Notes: generated by a model not told the origin, from the sequence alone. Numbered from the stretch's first letter, positions 45,130 through 55,846 are shown. The stretch: 64,000 nt of DNA from Rugalucina vietnamica (GCA_964017185.1 OZ024884.1:16196548-16260547); one strand, 5' to 3'. A program made the numbers and translations.

Positions 45130-45296
45130 ATGCTATTGGGAAAATGTCTGCCCATTCGGCTTACAATGTGTTTGCTAAGTAAAGTGAATTTAGTATTAGT
45201 TAATTGATTGTCGATTTAATTTTTCCTACTTCGGATTTTGGAGTGGGAATTTCTTTCTGAATGCGTCATTTCCTGTTTGTTGCGCACTTTTATTCC
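45130..45296 (+). mobile_element. RT retroelement 3'-tail insertion with ATGC duplication
   Basis: TATTGGGAAAATGTCTGCCC, CATTCGGCTTACAATG, TTGGAGTGGGAATTTC and TTGCGCACTTTTATTCC match the last 165 bp of the tail. The host repeat reads ...CTGATGC / ATGCCAAGTTTC across it, so a 4 bp duplication is likely. Confidence 0.75.
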
Positions 45297-45507
45297 AATG
45301 CCAAGTTTCAAAATCATAGACTTTCCGGTTCTGGAGAAGATTTTATAGGTTTTTGCTATTTATAGCAACTTCAGGGTTGACCAAGCGGTTTCAGAGGAGA
45401 AGATCTTTGAAATTGTGAATGATGGAAGGACGACGCACGGCGACAGACGCCGCAGCATGTATGCACTGTACGCTCACCCGTGTGCCTTTGACTCGGGTGA
45501 GCTAACA

Positions 45508-45790
45508 AAAGCAGTAAAAGTAAAATAAATGGTCAGGAAATGGACAATCAAAACGAAAAGTCTAACTTCAAAAACCGAGATGGGAAAAAGAAAATTGTCA
45601 ATCAGGTACTAATACAAAGAGAACATGCCCAGCTATAAATATTGGGTGGTCAATTAGTTACGCAGACTTCACAAATACAAAAGAGGTGCAAGCTGGACCA
45701 AAGTTTATAAACATAAAACGACCAGAATTACACAACAGAAGTATCGCCTTGGAAAGATCAGTAATATAAAACAAGAAAGTCTTTCAGTAT
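45508..45790 (-). mobile_element. Diverged RT retroelement 3'-tail fragment
   Basis: Minus-strand landmarks are GGTCAGGAAATGG, AAAACCGAGATGGGAAAAAG, CAATCAGGTACTAATAC and AGAAGTATCGCCTTGGAAAG. Identity is visibly lower than in other copies. Confidence 0.6.
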
Positions 45791-46696
45791 ACCTCAGTAA
45801 AATTATATGAAGCTGGCCAATAATTTCCTGAGTCAAACATGCAGAAAGTTTTTTCAAAGAAATCCCTTCAGCATTATACATGTAATCTTTCATGTACATC
45901 CTCAGTATGTCTATCACATGTCTGTAAGGTATTAAAAGACTATGAGGTGTGATCAGAAAGTTCTAGGCCACTTCAAAGCATTCCATAAGACAAAATCCTT
46001 GTTCAGTCTGTCATTTTATTTAATTGAGAGTCATCTGGAGAGTAAAAAGCATTTGGTTACGCTTGATTGCTTTTGTACGACAGTATTGAGAGAGGACAGT
46101 GCGTCAAAATTGCAGAATGGAGAAAGTAGAAGTGAGAGCGGTGATAAAATATCCTTGCAAGAAGGGAATGACTTCCAAGGAAATTTATAAAGACTTAGTT
46201 CTCTACCTATTGCTGCATTACGTTCATTGGACACAGTCGCTAATAGATTTTACGACAGAAATTATCAAATGTATGACGCTGCACTGTTAACAAGATGTTA
46301 TACTCAGCATGCTCTTCGTCCATTTATCGATTCCGAATATAATCATATTAGAAGTTTTATCAAAATTCCTTTCATTAATAAAGGAATTGACTTTATTGAT
46401 TTACCAAGCATATTCCAGGATAAATCAGTGATACAGTCTATACCTACCTACTTCCAAAATTCAGAACCTCCTATTATTTGTTACAAATATAACAAACCAA
46501 TCAGAAATACTATTTTTAATTTCAATAAACTTGTTTCTGATCTTGATATCCATGCTAATACTCCTAAGTCTTGAGATTGTAAAGATTCAAAATATGTTTA
46601 TCAACCAGCCGGACATATAGTTACTGGAAATTTAAAAATAATTTCGGATTCTAGAATTCGCAAAATTGTTTCTAAAGGTCCGAAATATAGATTATA

Positions 46697-46757
46697 TTAT
46701 ACCTTTTTCTTTCATTCGAAAGATTTTGCATTACGATTAAGTGCATTATTGATTCTA

Positions 46758-46823
<66 letters not shown>

Positions 46824-47036
46824 TGCTGTTGGCGCCTTATGTATGTTTTCATATTTTTAGTTAAGTTAAGGTAACTGAGTGGCCACCTATTGGGAAAATA
46901 GCTGCTCATTCGGCTTACGATATGTTTCATGGTATAAGTACCTGATTGTTAGTTTGGTTTTTTCCCACCTCGGTTTTTGGAGTGGGAATCTTTTTCTGAT
47001 TGCGCCTTTTCCTGATCTTTGCCTACTTGTACCTTT
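46697..47036 (+). mobile_element. Self-type 3'-tail inserted inside the RT frame, with poly-T
   Basis: Between KGPKYR and PSYINFDKC of the RT frame lie about 65 bp of unknown sequence, a T-run (46762-46822) and 213 bp identical in layout to 49237-49450 (GTGCTGTTGGCGCC ... ACTTGTACCTTTT). The 70-residue frames across it are artefacts. Confidence 0.75.
46762..46822. repeat. Poly-T tract of about 60 bases
   Basis: Uninterrupted T run. It adjoins the truncated tail, where other copies carry only TTTAATTTTTTTTTT. Confidence 0.95.
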
Positions 47037-50000
47037 TTCCCATCCTACATTAATTTCGACAAATGTAGACAGGAGATTGCACCTGCATTAAATAATTTCG
47101 GTAATCGGTGGTGTAAACTAGAGGGTGTTGCAGATAATGCTCTTAAAGAATGGAAAAGAAGTATCTTCACTATCGTGGATAAACGTATTAAGTTTTATTC
47201 ACAAAATACTAATCTTTTACCTTCTAAACCCAAATCGTCATTTAGGCATTTGAAGCAGGGTATCCAAGAATTTCATAGAAAGTATGTCTTGGTTCCGGCA
47301 GACAAAGCCGCAAACAACGTTGCTGTCGTTTGTAGGCTTCACTACGTTAACACCTTAAAACAGGAGCTTGATGGTACCAGGGCTTATCTGGAGACAGATA
47401 CTGATGAAGTGTCTGTAGTTAATGCCCACTTAAACGATTTACCTGTTAAGTTTTCTGTTTGTGTCAATGAAGGCCAAGACAAACTTCCTACGATGTATTG
47501 GTTACCTAAGCTTCACAAAAGACCGTACAAAGCTAGATTTATTGCAAATTCTAGCTCTTGTACTACCACTGAACTTTCTAAATTGTTAACTTCCCGTCTT
47601 ACTGCTATCAAATCTCATGTTATAAGATACTGTGAGACAGTGTATGAAACTTCAAATAAAAATTGGTTTTGGTCAATTAAAAATTCTGGCGAGGTGCTCA
47701 GTAAATTGAAGTGTAGAGGGCTCCGTGCGACAAGCTTGTCCACATATGATTTTTCTACTCTGTATACAACATTACCACATAATCTAATAAAACAAAAAAT
47801 TCTGGATTTGATAGAGAGGACCTTCAAACGGGCATTAAAAAACTACGGTTCACTTTATTTGGCATGTAATGACAGAAAGGCTTTTTTTCACTTCCTCTGA
47901 CCAAAGTCGGTATACACTTTGGTCATGTCAGAATGTGTGCGACGCCTTGTCCTATCTCCTTGATAATATTTATATTAGATTTGGGACCAAGTTATAACGA
48001 CAAATTGTTGTAATTCCGATGTGTACAAAGTGCGCACCTCTCGTAGCTGATTTATTTTTATACTGCTACGAAAGAGATTTCATGGATTCTCTTAACCATG
48101 ATAATCAAGCTGATGTTATCGAGGCTTTCAATTCCACATCTAGGTACCTCGATGACCTTTTGAACATTGACAACCCTTACTTTGAAGGTATGGTCAATCA
48201 AATTTATCCACCTGAACTACAGTTGAACAAAGCCAATATCTCAGATACCGAAGCCCTCTTTTTAGATCTACATCTTTCTGTTGCAAATGGATTTGTTTCT
48301 TCTAAAATTTATGATAAGCGCGATGACTTTGATTTTGAAATAGTAAAGTTTCCTTTTTTGGATGGTGATGTTCATCGCCGTGCTTCTTATGGTGTATACA
48401 ACTTATTAGGTTTGCTAGAGTCTGCAATCATGTTACAGACTTCATCGCTCGAAATAAATGTTTAACGGCAAAACTTCTTCAACAGGGCTATCGATATCAT
48501 AAACTTCGAAAAACCTTTTCTAAATTTTATCGTAGACACTATGAATTGATTTCCAAATAAACTGTTGGGTTCAAGACGCTTTTAAGTACGGGGCTTTCGG
48601 AACCTGAATTATATGGTGACTTGGTTTACAAATTTAAGAAACTTATAAGAATTAATGATTTTTCTTTTCAGTTCAGAAAAATCATAACACGTTACAAACG
48701 TATAGGTTATAACTTGAATGTTATGCGACAGTCTGCATGCTTAGTTTTTAACCCAATCATGGTTGATAACTATGCTGCCTTCTTTAATTGCACAACGGTA
48801 GGTCGGGCGTCAGTCTCTATGATGGCCCCGACTTAAAGCTATTCATTTTAGTTGGTTGGGGCCGGAGCTTCTTGTCTGTTGCTTGGCCCACCGGGGTCCA
48901 ACTGGTGTTTTTCTTTTGCTCCGGAGTTGGTATGTTATTTGGCGCCTCCATCGTCGGGTAGTTTACTCAATCTGTGAGTCCTGGTTTTTGATTCATCAGG
49001 ATGTTTATCATGATTTATTTGTTTGTTCTTGATGATTCATTGACTAGTTAGAGATTCACCACGAGGACCGAAGAACTAACTAAATGTTATGAACCACTGC
49101 AGAAGCTGAGGGTGAGGTTAGGCGCCTGTAAAACCGGTTTAAGCCCGCCAGTAACTTTGTGTTACTGATCGTTCCAAGGCGATACTTCTGTGGTGGTTCT
49201 TTTTGTTTTATGTCTTGGTGTTTAAAATATTTTTTGTGCTGTTGGCGCCTTATGTGTGTTTTCATAGTTTTAGTTAAGTTAAGGTAACTGAGTGGCCACC
49301 TATTGGGAAAATAGCTGCTCATTCGGCTTACGATATGTTTCATGGTATAAGTGCCTGATTGTTAGTTTGATTTTTTCCCACCTCGGTTTTTGGAGTGGGA
49401 ATCTTTTTCTGATTGCGCCTTTTCCTGATCTTTGCCTACTTGTACCTTTTCATGAAAACACTCGGGAATTAGTCTCCTTTTTATAGCACGGTGAAAAAAT
49501 GGGCTGCAGAATTTAAGCGGGGAAGAGAGAGCATTGAAGATGAAAGGTCAGGCCGCCCTAAAGATGCCACCACTGATGAAAATGTAGAGATCATGCATAA
49601 CCTGGTTATGTGTGACAGGAGGCGAGACTTGCGTTAGCCAGCAAAGTGGGCTTAAGTTTTGGGGCAGTGCAAACAATTCTAACGGATATCTTGGGTATGT
49701 CCAAGGTCTCGGGCAAGATGGGTACCGAGAATGTTGACTGATGACCAAAAACGATGTCGGCTCGATATGTCTACGTTGTCTCGATATGAAGATGATCCCG
49801 GTGATTTTATCGACCGAGTTGTAACCAAAGATGAGACATTAACCCAGAATCAAAAATGCAAAGCATGCGATGGAAGCACCCTGGCTCAGTCACCCCTCCC
49901 AAGAAGTTTAAGAGAGCTTCTTCGGCAGGAAAGGTGATGGCCTCAGTCTTTGGGGATAGTCAGGGAGTAATCATGATTGATTATTTTCAACAAGGTCACA

Positions 50001-50423
50001 CGATAAATGGTGCATATTATGCAGCAGAATTGAGGCACTTGCGTCAGGAAATTGCAAGAAAGAGAAGAGGAAAATTGACTCGAGGTGTTCTGCTCTTGCA
50101 GGACAATGCGCCTGCTCACACGTCGCAAGTTGCCATGACTGCGGCGACTGAATGCGGATTCGAAGTCCTTCCTCATCCCCCATATTCTCCTGTTCCCAAA
50201 ATCGAAATCCAACCTTCGTGGGACACAGTTTGGAAGCAAAGAAGGCGTCATAGGAGTGAACGAATATTTGGAGGGCCAGGAAAAGGACTTCTATTTGGAA
50301 GGAATAAGTAAGCTCGAACAGAGATGGACTAAGTGCATTGCTTTGAAGGGGAATTATATTGAAAAGTAATCACCAGATTTTCATTCGCTCTTGAGGCTTA
50401 GAACTTTCTGATCACAGCTCGTA

Positions 50424-50915
50424 TATTGAAAGTTCTAGTAAAGGTTGATTTCACTAGGTATTAGCACTATTGATCATTATTCATCATAAGAAATTGCCAA
50501 AAATTAGCTAAGATGAAAGAAGGCTATAAATTTGTCAAAAATAAACTTTACGGCATACAAATTATTCATGCACATCTGCAATATATCTGGAACAAATCTG
50601 CAAAGAATTAAAAGGAAACATTGAAAGCTCTAGGAGAAGTTGATTTCACAAAGTGTGCACTATACTATAACTATTGTTGAATATAACTATTGTTGAATAT
50701 AAGCAATGGTCGAAAAATGACTGTTATTTTTTAATGCAAATCTTCAATATATCTGAAAAGAAAAGAAATACTGAAAAGTCCTACGAGTAGTTGATTTCAC
50801 AAAGTATATAATACCAACCATTATTGAATTAAGCAATTATCGAAAATATACTAAGTTAACAATGCTGTAAATGTCAAAAATATTCAGCATGATAATTCTT
50901 CATGCACATCTGCAA
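50424..50915 (+). repeat. Tandem array (GTTGATTTCAC units), left part
   Basis: GTTGATTTCAC recurs at 50444, 50639 and 50790, with CACATCTGCAATATAT, AAAGGAAACATTGAAAG and ATAATTCTTCATGCAC between. The array resumes at 54590-54850. Confidence 0.7.
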
Positions 50916-51080
50916 TATATAGAGGATATTTACTTTTTTTGAGGTGAATACCAAATATATTTCATCGAGTGAGTTGAAAACATCAAAATTTTCACGAGTG
51001 CGTAGCACGAGTGAAAATTTAGATGTTTTCAAGTCACAAGATGAAATATATTTGGTATTTGCCGATAAAAAGTACATTTT
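50916..51080. repeat. Palindromic repeat with TATATAGAGGAT end, copy 3
   Basis: Starts TATATAGAGGATATTTAC (inverse of the ATCCTCTATATA end of copies 1, 2 and 4). It contains the hairpin AAATTTTCACGAGTGCG then CGTAGCACGAGTGAAAATTT, and inverted ACCAAATATATTTCATC blocks. It interrupts the tandem array at CACATCTGCAATATAT and forms the left edge of the block with the zinc-finger palindrome. Confidence 0.8.
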
Positions 51081-51269
51081 CTTTTTATTTTATACAATCA
51101 TACACGGGAATTTTCCTATTCACAAAGCAGGCGGTGAAAATGCAAAAACCAAAAAATTTTGAAAACACAAATAATTTTGGTACCACATTCACACTGGTAA
51201 ATGTAAACGAACCGGAGGTTAATGCAACGACGTGGTGGTGGCAAAATTCCGCACAGGAGTAGGCATAAA

Positions 51270-52432
51270 ATGGCGGAAAAGGTAAACAATTTGTGTTCCT
51301 CTTTTCTTTTTGATTTCTATATAAGCTTTGTTCTGTTTTATTTGTGATGACATAGGGCGAAAAGTACCTCGGTAACATCGCAGTTTATGATTCTGTCATG
51401 CAAATGGTGATTTATTTAATGGTTTAGCCTGCAAATCGCGCACAGTTCTGGACATTGACTCTGTCATGGACCTTTTTCCAATGAAACTGTCCTAAATTGA
51501 GACAAATATGCATGACGTAGCATATTAATTGTTGCGAAGCCGTAAAATAACATTAAAAACACGATTACCATGCCCAGTTTTTTTCTTGGTGTCACGGGAA
51601 AGGTTTTATTGATGATTTTTTATTACACCGCACTGAGAGCATTTTTTGAAGCCTTGACACAACGCACCGATGGTGGCACTAAATCTTGAACAAGCGTCGG
51701 ATTGGATTTTGCTTACAGCATAAGCTACCTTTCCAGGGGCGGACCCAGGATTTCTGGAAGGGGGTTCAAATTCATCAAGAGGGGGTTCGTTTTCAACATT
51801 TTACCTGATTGTTCGTAAATTTTCCCATGTTATATTTCAGATGTTCCCATGCCATCTGTGCGATCGGGATTATTGTTGGCGATCGAGCCTAGAAAAGCAT
51901 TTGAGAGCATACCATGGGGAGCCACAGTTTTCATGCCCATTATGTCCAAGGATTTTCCGACATAAAGCTTCATTAGAGCAGCATTCCTTCAGCAAGCACA
52001 ACCCGGGGTTCCAAAAGTTTATGTGCGATTTGTGTGGCAAAAACTATCTGACAAAATGGGGACTTACCAGGCACGCACGAATACACAGTGACCTAAACAA
52101 CAACAGCAAATCAGTACTATGAAAAACGTGCGGAAAACATATACCAGGAATGATCTCTCACAGGCACACGAACGGACTCACTTACTAAAAACAAAATGCC
52201 ATGCGTGTGACAAAGAAGTATTTCATGTTAAGGAACACTCTGTCCATCTTTAAAAAGGAAGCAGCATTTTGTGTGCAATATTTGCACAAAAAAGTTCAAA
52301 GAAAGAAGGCACCTTAATGAACACAAGAAAAGTAAACACACTCCAACGGAGCCATATCATTGCGAGAATTGCGACGCCAGCTTTAACTACCGCGCCTCTC
52401 TTTCAAATCATCGAAAATTATGCAGAAAGTGA
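51270..52432 (+). pseudogene. C2H2 zinc-finger gene, left arm copy
   Basis: Exon 1 is ATG GCG GAA AAG (51270-51281) with donor GTAAAC. The acceptor ATATTTCAG ends at 51840, and exon 2 continues in phase 0 with MFPCHLCDRDYCWRSSLEKH. Fingers: CHLC..H.x4.H, CPLCPRIF..HSFSKH, CDLCGKNYLTKWGLTRHARIH. After SKSVL the frame meets TGA (52120-52122) where a finger cysteine is expected (next residues KTCGKSY-like). Further fingers follow with frameshifts: CHACDKEVFHVKEH, CNICTKKFKERRHLNEHKKS, CENCDASFNYRASLSNHRKL, ending at TGA 52430-52432. The intact ancestor had about seven fingers and probably bound nucleic acid in the nucleus. A truncated three-finger protein of 97 residues could still be made. Confidence 0.75.
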
Positions 52433-52679
52433 CAATGCTTGTCTTAACTAAGTTGTGCTCGTGTACGTAGAGTGTTGACGGTATCAGTCCCCTGGGAAAT
52501 AGCTTCCGGTGTCCATTAGAATGCCTAAATAGTTCCAAGCTAATTTTGAATTGCTTTCAGTGGGAGCATTTCTCAGCGGACCGGCACCGTAATTGCAATG
52601 TATATGCACACAAACCATGGTATACCATTTTTAAACCTGTTGCCATGGAAACCAGAGTTCTGATCCGATCTGGCCCAAA

Positions 52680-52868
52680 ACCTAATGCAACCTTTCCCCT
52701 TCCTCAATGATGCTTTAGATCAAATTTGATCACGATTGAGCTTGTTGTCTCAGAGATATTCAAGTTTGAAAATGTGAATGGACGGACGGACGCACGCACG
52801 CACGCACGGACGCTGGCTCGACCACTATACTATAAGCTCCCCATGAGCCTTCGGCTCATGTGAGCTAA
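52680..52868 (-). repeat. Fragment of hairpin-ended repeat (G7) in the palindrome spacer
   Basis: GGACGGACGGACGCACG tract, TATACTATAAGCTC, then GAGCCTTCGGCTCATGTGAGCT, the terminus of the family at 645-2206. Only the terminal part is present. Confidence 0.7.
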
Positions 52869-53073
52869 AAATGCATGCACATTTTCATTCAAAAATGGTT
52901 CTTGTCCTGTATTTGAACTTAACATGGACACTATCCAACTGACATCATAATTTACCTCACCACCAGGGAGGTTTAAAATGGTATACCATGGTTTGTGTGC
53001 ATGTACATTGCAATTACGGTGCCGGTCCCCTGAGAAATGCTCCCACTGAAAGCAATTCAAAATTAGCTTGGAA

Positions 53074-54249
53074 CTATTTAGGCTTTTTGCATATTTTTCG
53101 ATGATTTGAAAGAGAGGCGCGGTAGTTAAAGCTGGCGTCGCAATTCTCGCAATGATATGGCTCCGTTGGAGTGTTTTTACTTTTCTTGTGTTCATTAAGG
53201 TACCTTCTTTCTTTGAACTTTTTTGTGCAAATATTGCACACAAAATGCTGCTTCTTTTTTTAAAGATGGGCAGCATTTTGAGTGTTCCTTAATATGAAAT
53301 ACTTCTTTGTCACACGCATGGCATTTTGTTCTTAGTAAGTGAGTCCGTTCGTGTGCCTTTAAGAGATCATTCCTGGTATATGATTTTCCGCACGTTTTTC
53401 ATAGTACTGATTTGCTGTTGTTGTTTGGGTCTCTGTGTATTCGTGCGTGCCTGGTAAGTCCCCATTTTCTCAGATAGTTTTTGCCACACAAAGCGCATAT
53501 AACGTTTTGGAACCCCGGGTTGTGCTTGCTGAAGGAATGCTGCTCTAATGAAGCTTTATGTCGGAAAATCCTTGGACATAACGGGCATGAAAACTGTGGC
53601 TCCCCATGGTATGCTCTCAAATGCTTTTCTAGGCTCGATCGCCAACAATAATCCCGATCGCACAGATGTCATGGGAACATCTCAAATATAACATGGGGAA
53701 ATTTACGAACAATCAGGTAAAATGTTGAAAACGAACCCCCTCTTGATGAATTTGAACCCCCTTCCAGAAATCCTGGGTCCGCCCCTGGAAAGGTAGCTTA
53801 TGCTGTAAGCAAAATCCAATCCGACGCTTGTTCAAGATTTAGTGCCACCATCGGTGCGTTGTGTCAAGGCTTCAAAAAATGCTCTCAGTGCGGTGTAATA
53901 AAAATCATCAATAAAACCTTTCCCGTGACACCAAGAAAAAACTGGGCATGGTAATCGTGTTTTTAATGTTATTTTACGGCTTCGCAATAATTAATATGCT
54001 ACGACATGCATATTTGTCTCAATTTAGGACAGTTTCATTGGAAAAAAGCCCATGACAGAGTCAATGTCCAGAACTGTGCGCGATTTGCAGGCTAACCCAT
54101 TAAATAAATCACCATTTGCATGACAGAATCATAAACTGCGATGTTACCGAGGTACTTTTCGCCCTATGTCATCACAAATAAAACAGAACAAAGCTTATAT
54201 AGAAATCAAAAAGAAAAGAGGAACACAAATTGTTTACCTTTTCCGCCAT
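53074..54249 (-). pseudogene. C2H2 zinc-finger gene, right arm copy
   Basis: Mirror of the left-arm gene: start ATG at 54249-54247, MAEK exon to 54238, intron, second exon from about 53680. Here the second zinc-binding segment begins MFP then TGA in place of the first cysteine codon, so this copy is stopped at once. The TGA after SKSVL is shared with the left arm and so predates the duplication. This copy keeps about 10 bp (the CCP segment) that the left arm has lost, and ends HRKICKKPK-stop at 53074-53076. Confidence 0.75.
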
Positions 54250-54589
54250 TTTATGCCTACTCCTGTGCGGAATTTTGCCACCACCACGTCGTTGCATTAA
54301 CCTCCGGTTCGTTTACATTTACCAGTGTGACATTGTCCACATTGTTCTAACTAAGAAAATGAATACCCACACTTTATGCTTTCCTTCGTAAATAACGGAG
54401 TTATAGGCATTTGAATTTCTGAAGAGAGGCACATTTAATGACGTCAAGTGAATGGAAACGTCAGATGTAATCCAAACTCTACAGTGAAAATATCGGCTGA
54501 TATCAATCACTAGTGAAAATATCAATATCAATTCTGCAGTGAAAATATCACTTTTATCCATTTTTGATATACATTAATTTGACTGCTAA

Positions 54590-54850
54590 GTATAAAATAA
54601 ATCTGAAACACATCTGCAAATTATTGAAAGGAAACAATGAAATCTGTAGGATGAGTTGATTTCACAATACAGCTGTAATATGCACTTTCAGCTCTATGGC
54701 AAGACACAAAAAGTCCTATAACTCTTACAATATTGACCATTTGGCCCCTAAAATTCATACCACACGTGTTGTCTAATAGTGCTAGTAAGGTAAAAAAATT
54801 GAAATAATTCTGACAAAAGCTACTCAAGTTATTCAGTAAAGGTGATCAAA
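54590..54850 (+). repeat. Tandem array (GTTGATTTCAC units), right part
   Basis: AATCTGAAACACATCTGCAA, ATTGAAAGGAAACAATG and GAGTTGATTTCACAA (54654) match the units at 50424-50915. The 3.7 kb between has therefore been inserted into the array. Confidence 0.6.
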
Positions 54851-55129
54851 TGTGTCTAAATGTTGCCGGAATGACGGTGGTGATTTTTTAATAATTTCTT
54901 CATTGTTGAGCGATTTTGTGGTGCCCCTAAACAGCGGAAAATACCGTTCTTAGATGCTGGCTAACGTCCCGTTTTGTCGCTGCACTTGGATACGGCCTGG
55001 GGCGTTCTCTCGTCTGCTGAATGAGTTGGGATCCACTTTGAGTTGTGAAGCATAAGATCGCCATGAACCACAGCAGCGGTATCGCATGGGAATGGTCAGT
55101 TATTAATAAATGGGGGACTTTTACCGATT

Positions 55130-55335
55130 TTTACAGGCGCCTTATTAACTGAACCCTCAGCTTCTGTAGTGATTTAAAACATTTAGTTAAATGTTCGATC
55201 CCCGTGGTGGTGAATCTCTAACTAGTCAATGAATTGAAGGACATACAAATAAAATATGATAAACACTATACTGAATCAAAAACGCAGACTTACAGATTCA
55301 ATATGCTGCCCGACAATTGGACAACCCTGGAAGAC
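55130..55335 (-). mobile_element. RT retroelement tail fragment (middle of the tail)
   Basis: Minus-strand match to 48940-49130: CAGGCGCCTTATTAACTG, CCTCAGCTTCTGTAGTG, GTGGTGAATCTCTAACTAGT, ATGATAAACA, TGAATCAAAAACGCAG. Both ends are lost. Confidence 0.65.
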
Positions 55336-55846
55336 AAGACAGCTTCGGCCCCATAAAGTTCTGGTTTCGAAGGGACTATTTTATCAAAACGGGGACACGA
55401 AGCTGCAAAGAAAATGAAAGGAAAATAATTCGAAAACAAAGCGTGCACTAGTTATGGTTCTTGTAAATTATAATTCCTATACTCTACAAGTATAAGCGTT
55501 TCTAAAACGCTTGCGATCTCTCAGCACTATTTTCACTGTATGACCACGCATAAGTTCACGGCGATAATCATAGACCGAAAAGATTCTGGCAGCTCGGTTC
55601 AACGTGAGCTTTCATTGCCCGAGTCGGCATGTGGTAATCGGCGCTGCCTCGTCTAATCAAGTACAACCGGAAGTCGGTGAGCGATTAACCACAAGATTCC
55701 AGCCCTGTTCAATTATATATGCGCTCTCGCCGTGGCGAGATCGCAAATAGTCTAATAGTGTTAAAATACAAATGCCTAACGTTTCATTTGAATAATTATG
55801 ACGTTTATGAAGTTTTGAGTCCACTTTAATATTACGGGGCATACAT
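55336..55846. other. Unassigned interval
   Basis: No gene is supported; a 61-residue minus frame (55657-55842) has no motif. Confidence 0.35.

Larger units (their letters stand above)
41606..45504 (-). repeat. Hairpin-ended dispersed repeat, copy G6, with three insertions
   Basis: Family sequence runs 41606-42188, 43206-43228, 44491-45129 and 45297-45504. The left terminus is degenerate (AAATAGTCCTGTAAACACTC). The right end has GACGACGCACGG and the hairpin remnant ending GGGTGAGCT. Reading frames at 41963-42172 and 44303-44560 are repeat shadows. Confidence 0.75.
46197..48836 (+). pseudogene. Reverse transcriptase pseudogene, possibly Penelope-like
   Basis: Pieces in order: TVANRFYDRNYQMYDAALLT, SEPPIICYKYNKPIRNTIFN (TGA at 46572), YQPAGHIVTGNLKIISDSRI, then after an insertion EFHRKYVLVPADKAANNVAV, LPTMYWLPKLHKRPYKARFI, STYDFSTLYTTLPHNLIKQK, CTKCAPLVADLFLYCYERDF, SRYLDDLLNIDNPYFEG (YLDD catalytic motif), FLDLHLSVANGFVSSKIYDK and KKLIRINDFSFQFRKIITRY. 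The KLHK, DFSTLYTTLP and YLDD spacing resembles Penelope-like reverse transcriptases; that placement is inference. I see no GIY-YIG endonuclease after the RT. Breaks: TGA 46572, an insertion at about 46697-47036, a frameshift near 47890, TAA near 47993 and frameshifts near 48400-48620. Confidence 0.75.
46195..49450 (+). mobile_element. Reverse-transcriptase retroelement inserted in the mariner
   Basis: Boundaries are set by the interrupted mariner frame (TTTATAAAGAC / CATGAAAACACTC), within a few bases. The element holds a broken RT frame (about 46197-48836) and a 610 bp 3' tail (48837-49450) ending GCCTACTTGTACCTTTT. Tail pieces recur at about eleven other places in the window, which identifies this family as a major local repeat. 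No long terminal repeats. The copy is probably 5'-truncated, because the RT frame starts without an upstream leader. Confidence 0.8.
46117..50369 (+). pseudogene. Mariner transposase pseudogene (two parts)
   Basis: Part 1 (46117-46194) encodes MEKVEVRAVIKYPCKKGMTS, the N-terminal helix-turn-helix start. Part 2 (49451-50369) resumes at HGEKMGCRI/KKWAAEFKRG-like sense and reads SGRPKDATTDENVEI, MLTDDQKRCRLDMS, VVTKDET (first catalytic D), GKVMASVFGDSQGVIMIDY, RGVLLLQDNAPAHTSQ (second D) and PHPPYSP. The region after the first D (normally WVHHF) and the segment carrying the third D after PYSP are deleted, and there are several frameshifts. It therefore cannot be active. Known mariner proteins are about 345 residues. 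Confidence 0.85.
45943..50421 (+). mobile_element. Mariner element, dead, split by a retroelement
   Basis: The inverted ends TGAGGTGTGATCAGAAAGTT and (inverse) CGAGCTGTGATCAGAAAGTT are flanked by TA at 45941-45942 and 50422-50423. Without the 3.26 kb insertion the element is about 1.22 kb, normal for mariner. It sits inside a unit of the tandem array that continues at 50424 (ATTAAAAG.. on the left, TATTGAAAGTTCTAG on the right). Confidence 0.85.
51190..54329. repeat. Large inverted duplication carrying a zinc-finger gene on each arm
   Basis: The left arm is 51190-52640 and the right arm 52970-54329 (inverse). Identity is about 97-98 percent by eye; the left arm has about 95 bp more (52430-52525). 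The outer limits are CACACTGGTAAATG and its inverse, and the inner limits GGTATACCATTTT(T)AAACCT. The 330 bp spacer contains a fragment of the GGTGAGCT repeat family. Substitutions between arms (for example TGC versus TGA in the first finger) argue against a simple assembly fold-back. Confidence 0.85.

Noticed and set aside
52120..52122. TGA as a selenocysteine codon
   Set aside because: Later fingers also contain frameshifts, so simple decay is more likely; no SECIS element was identified by eye.
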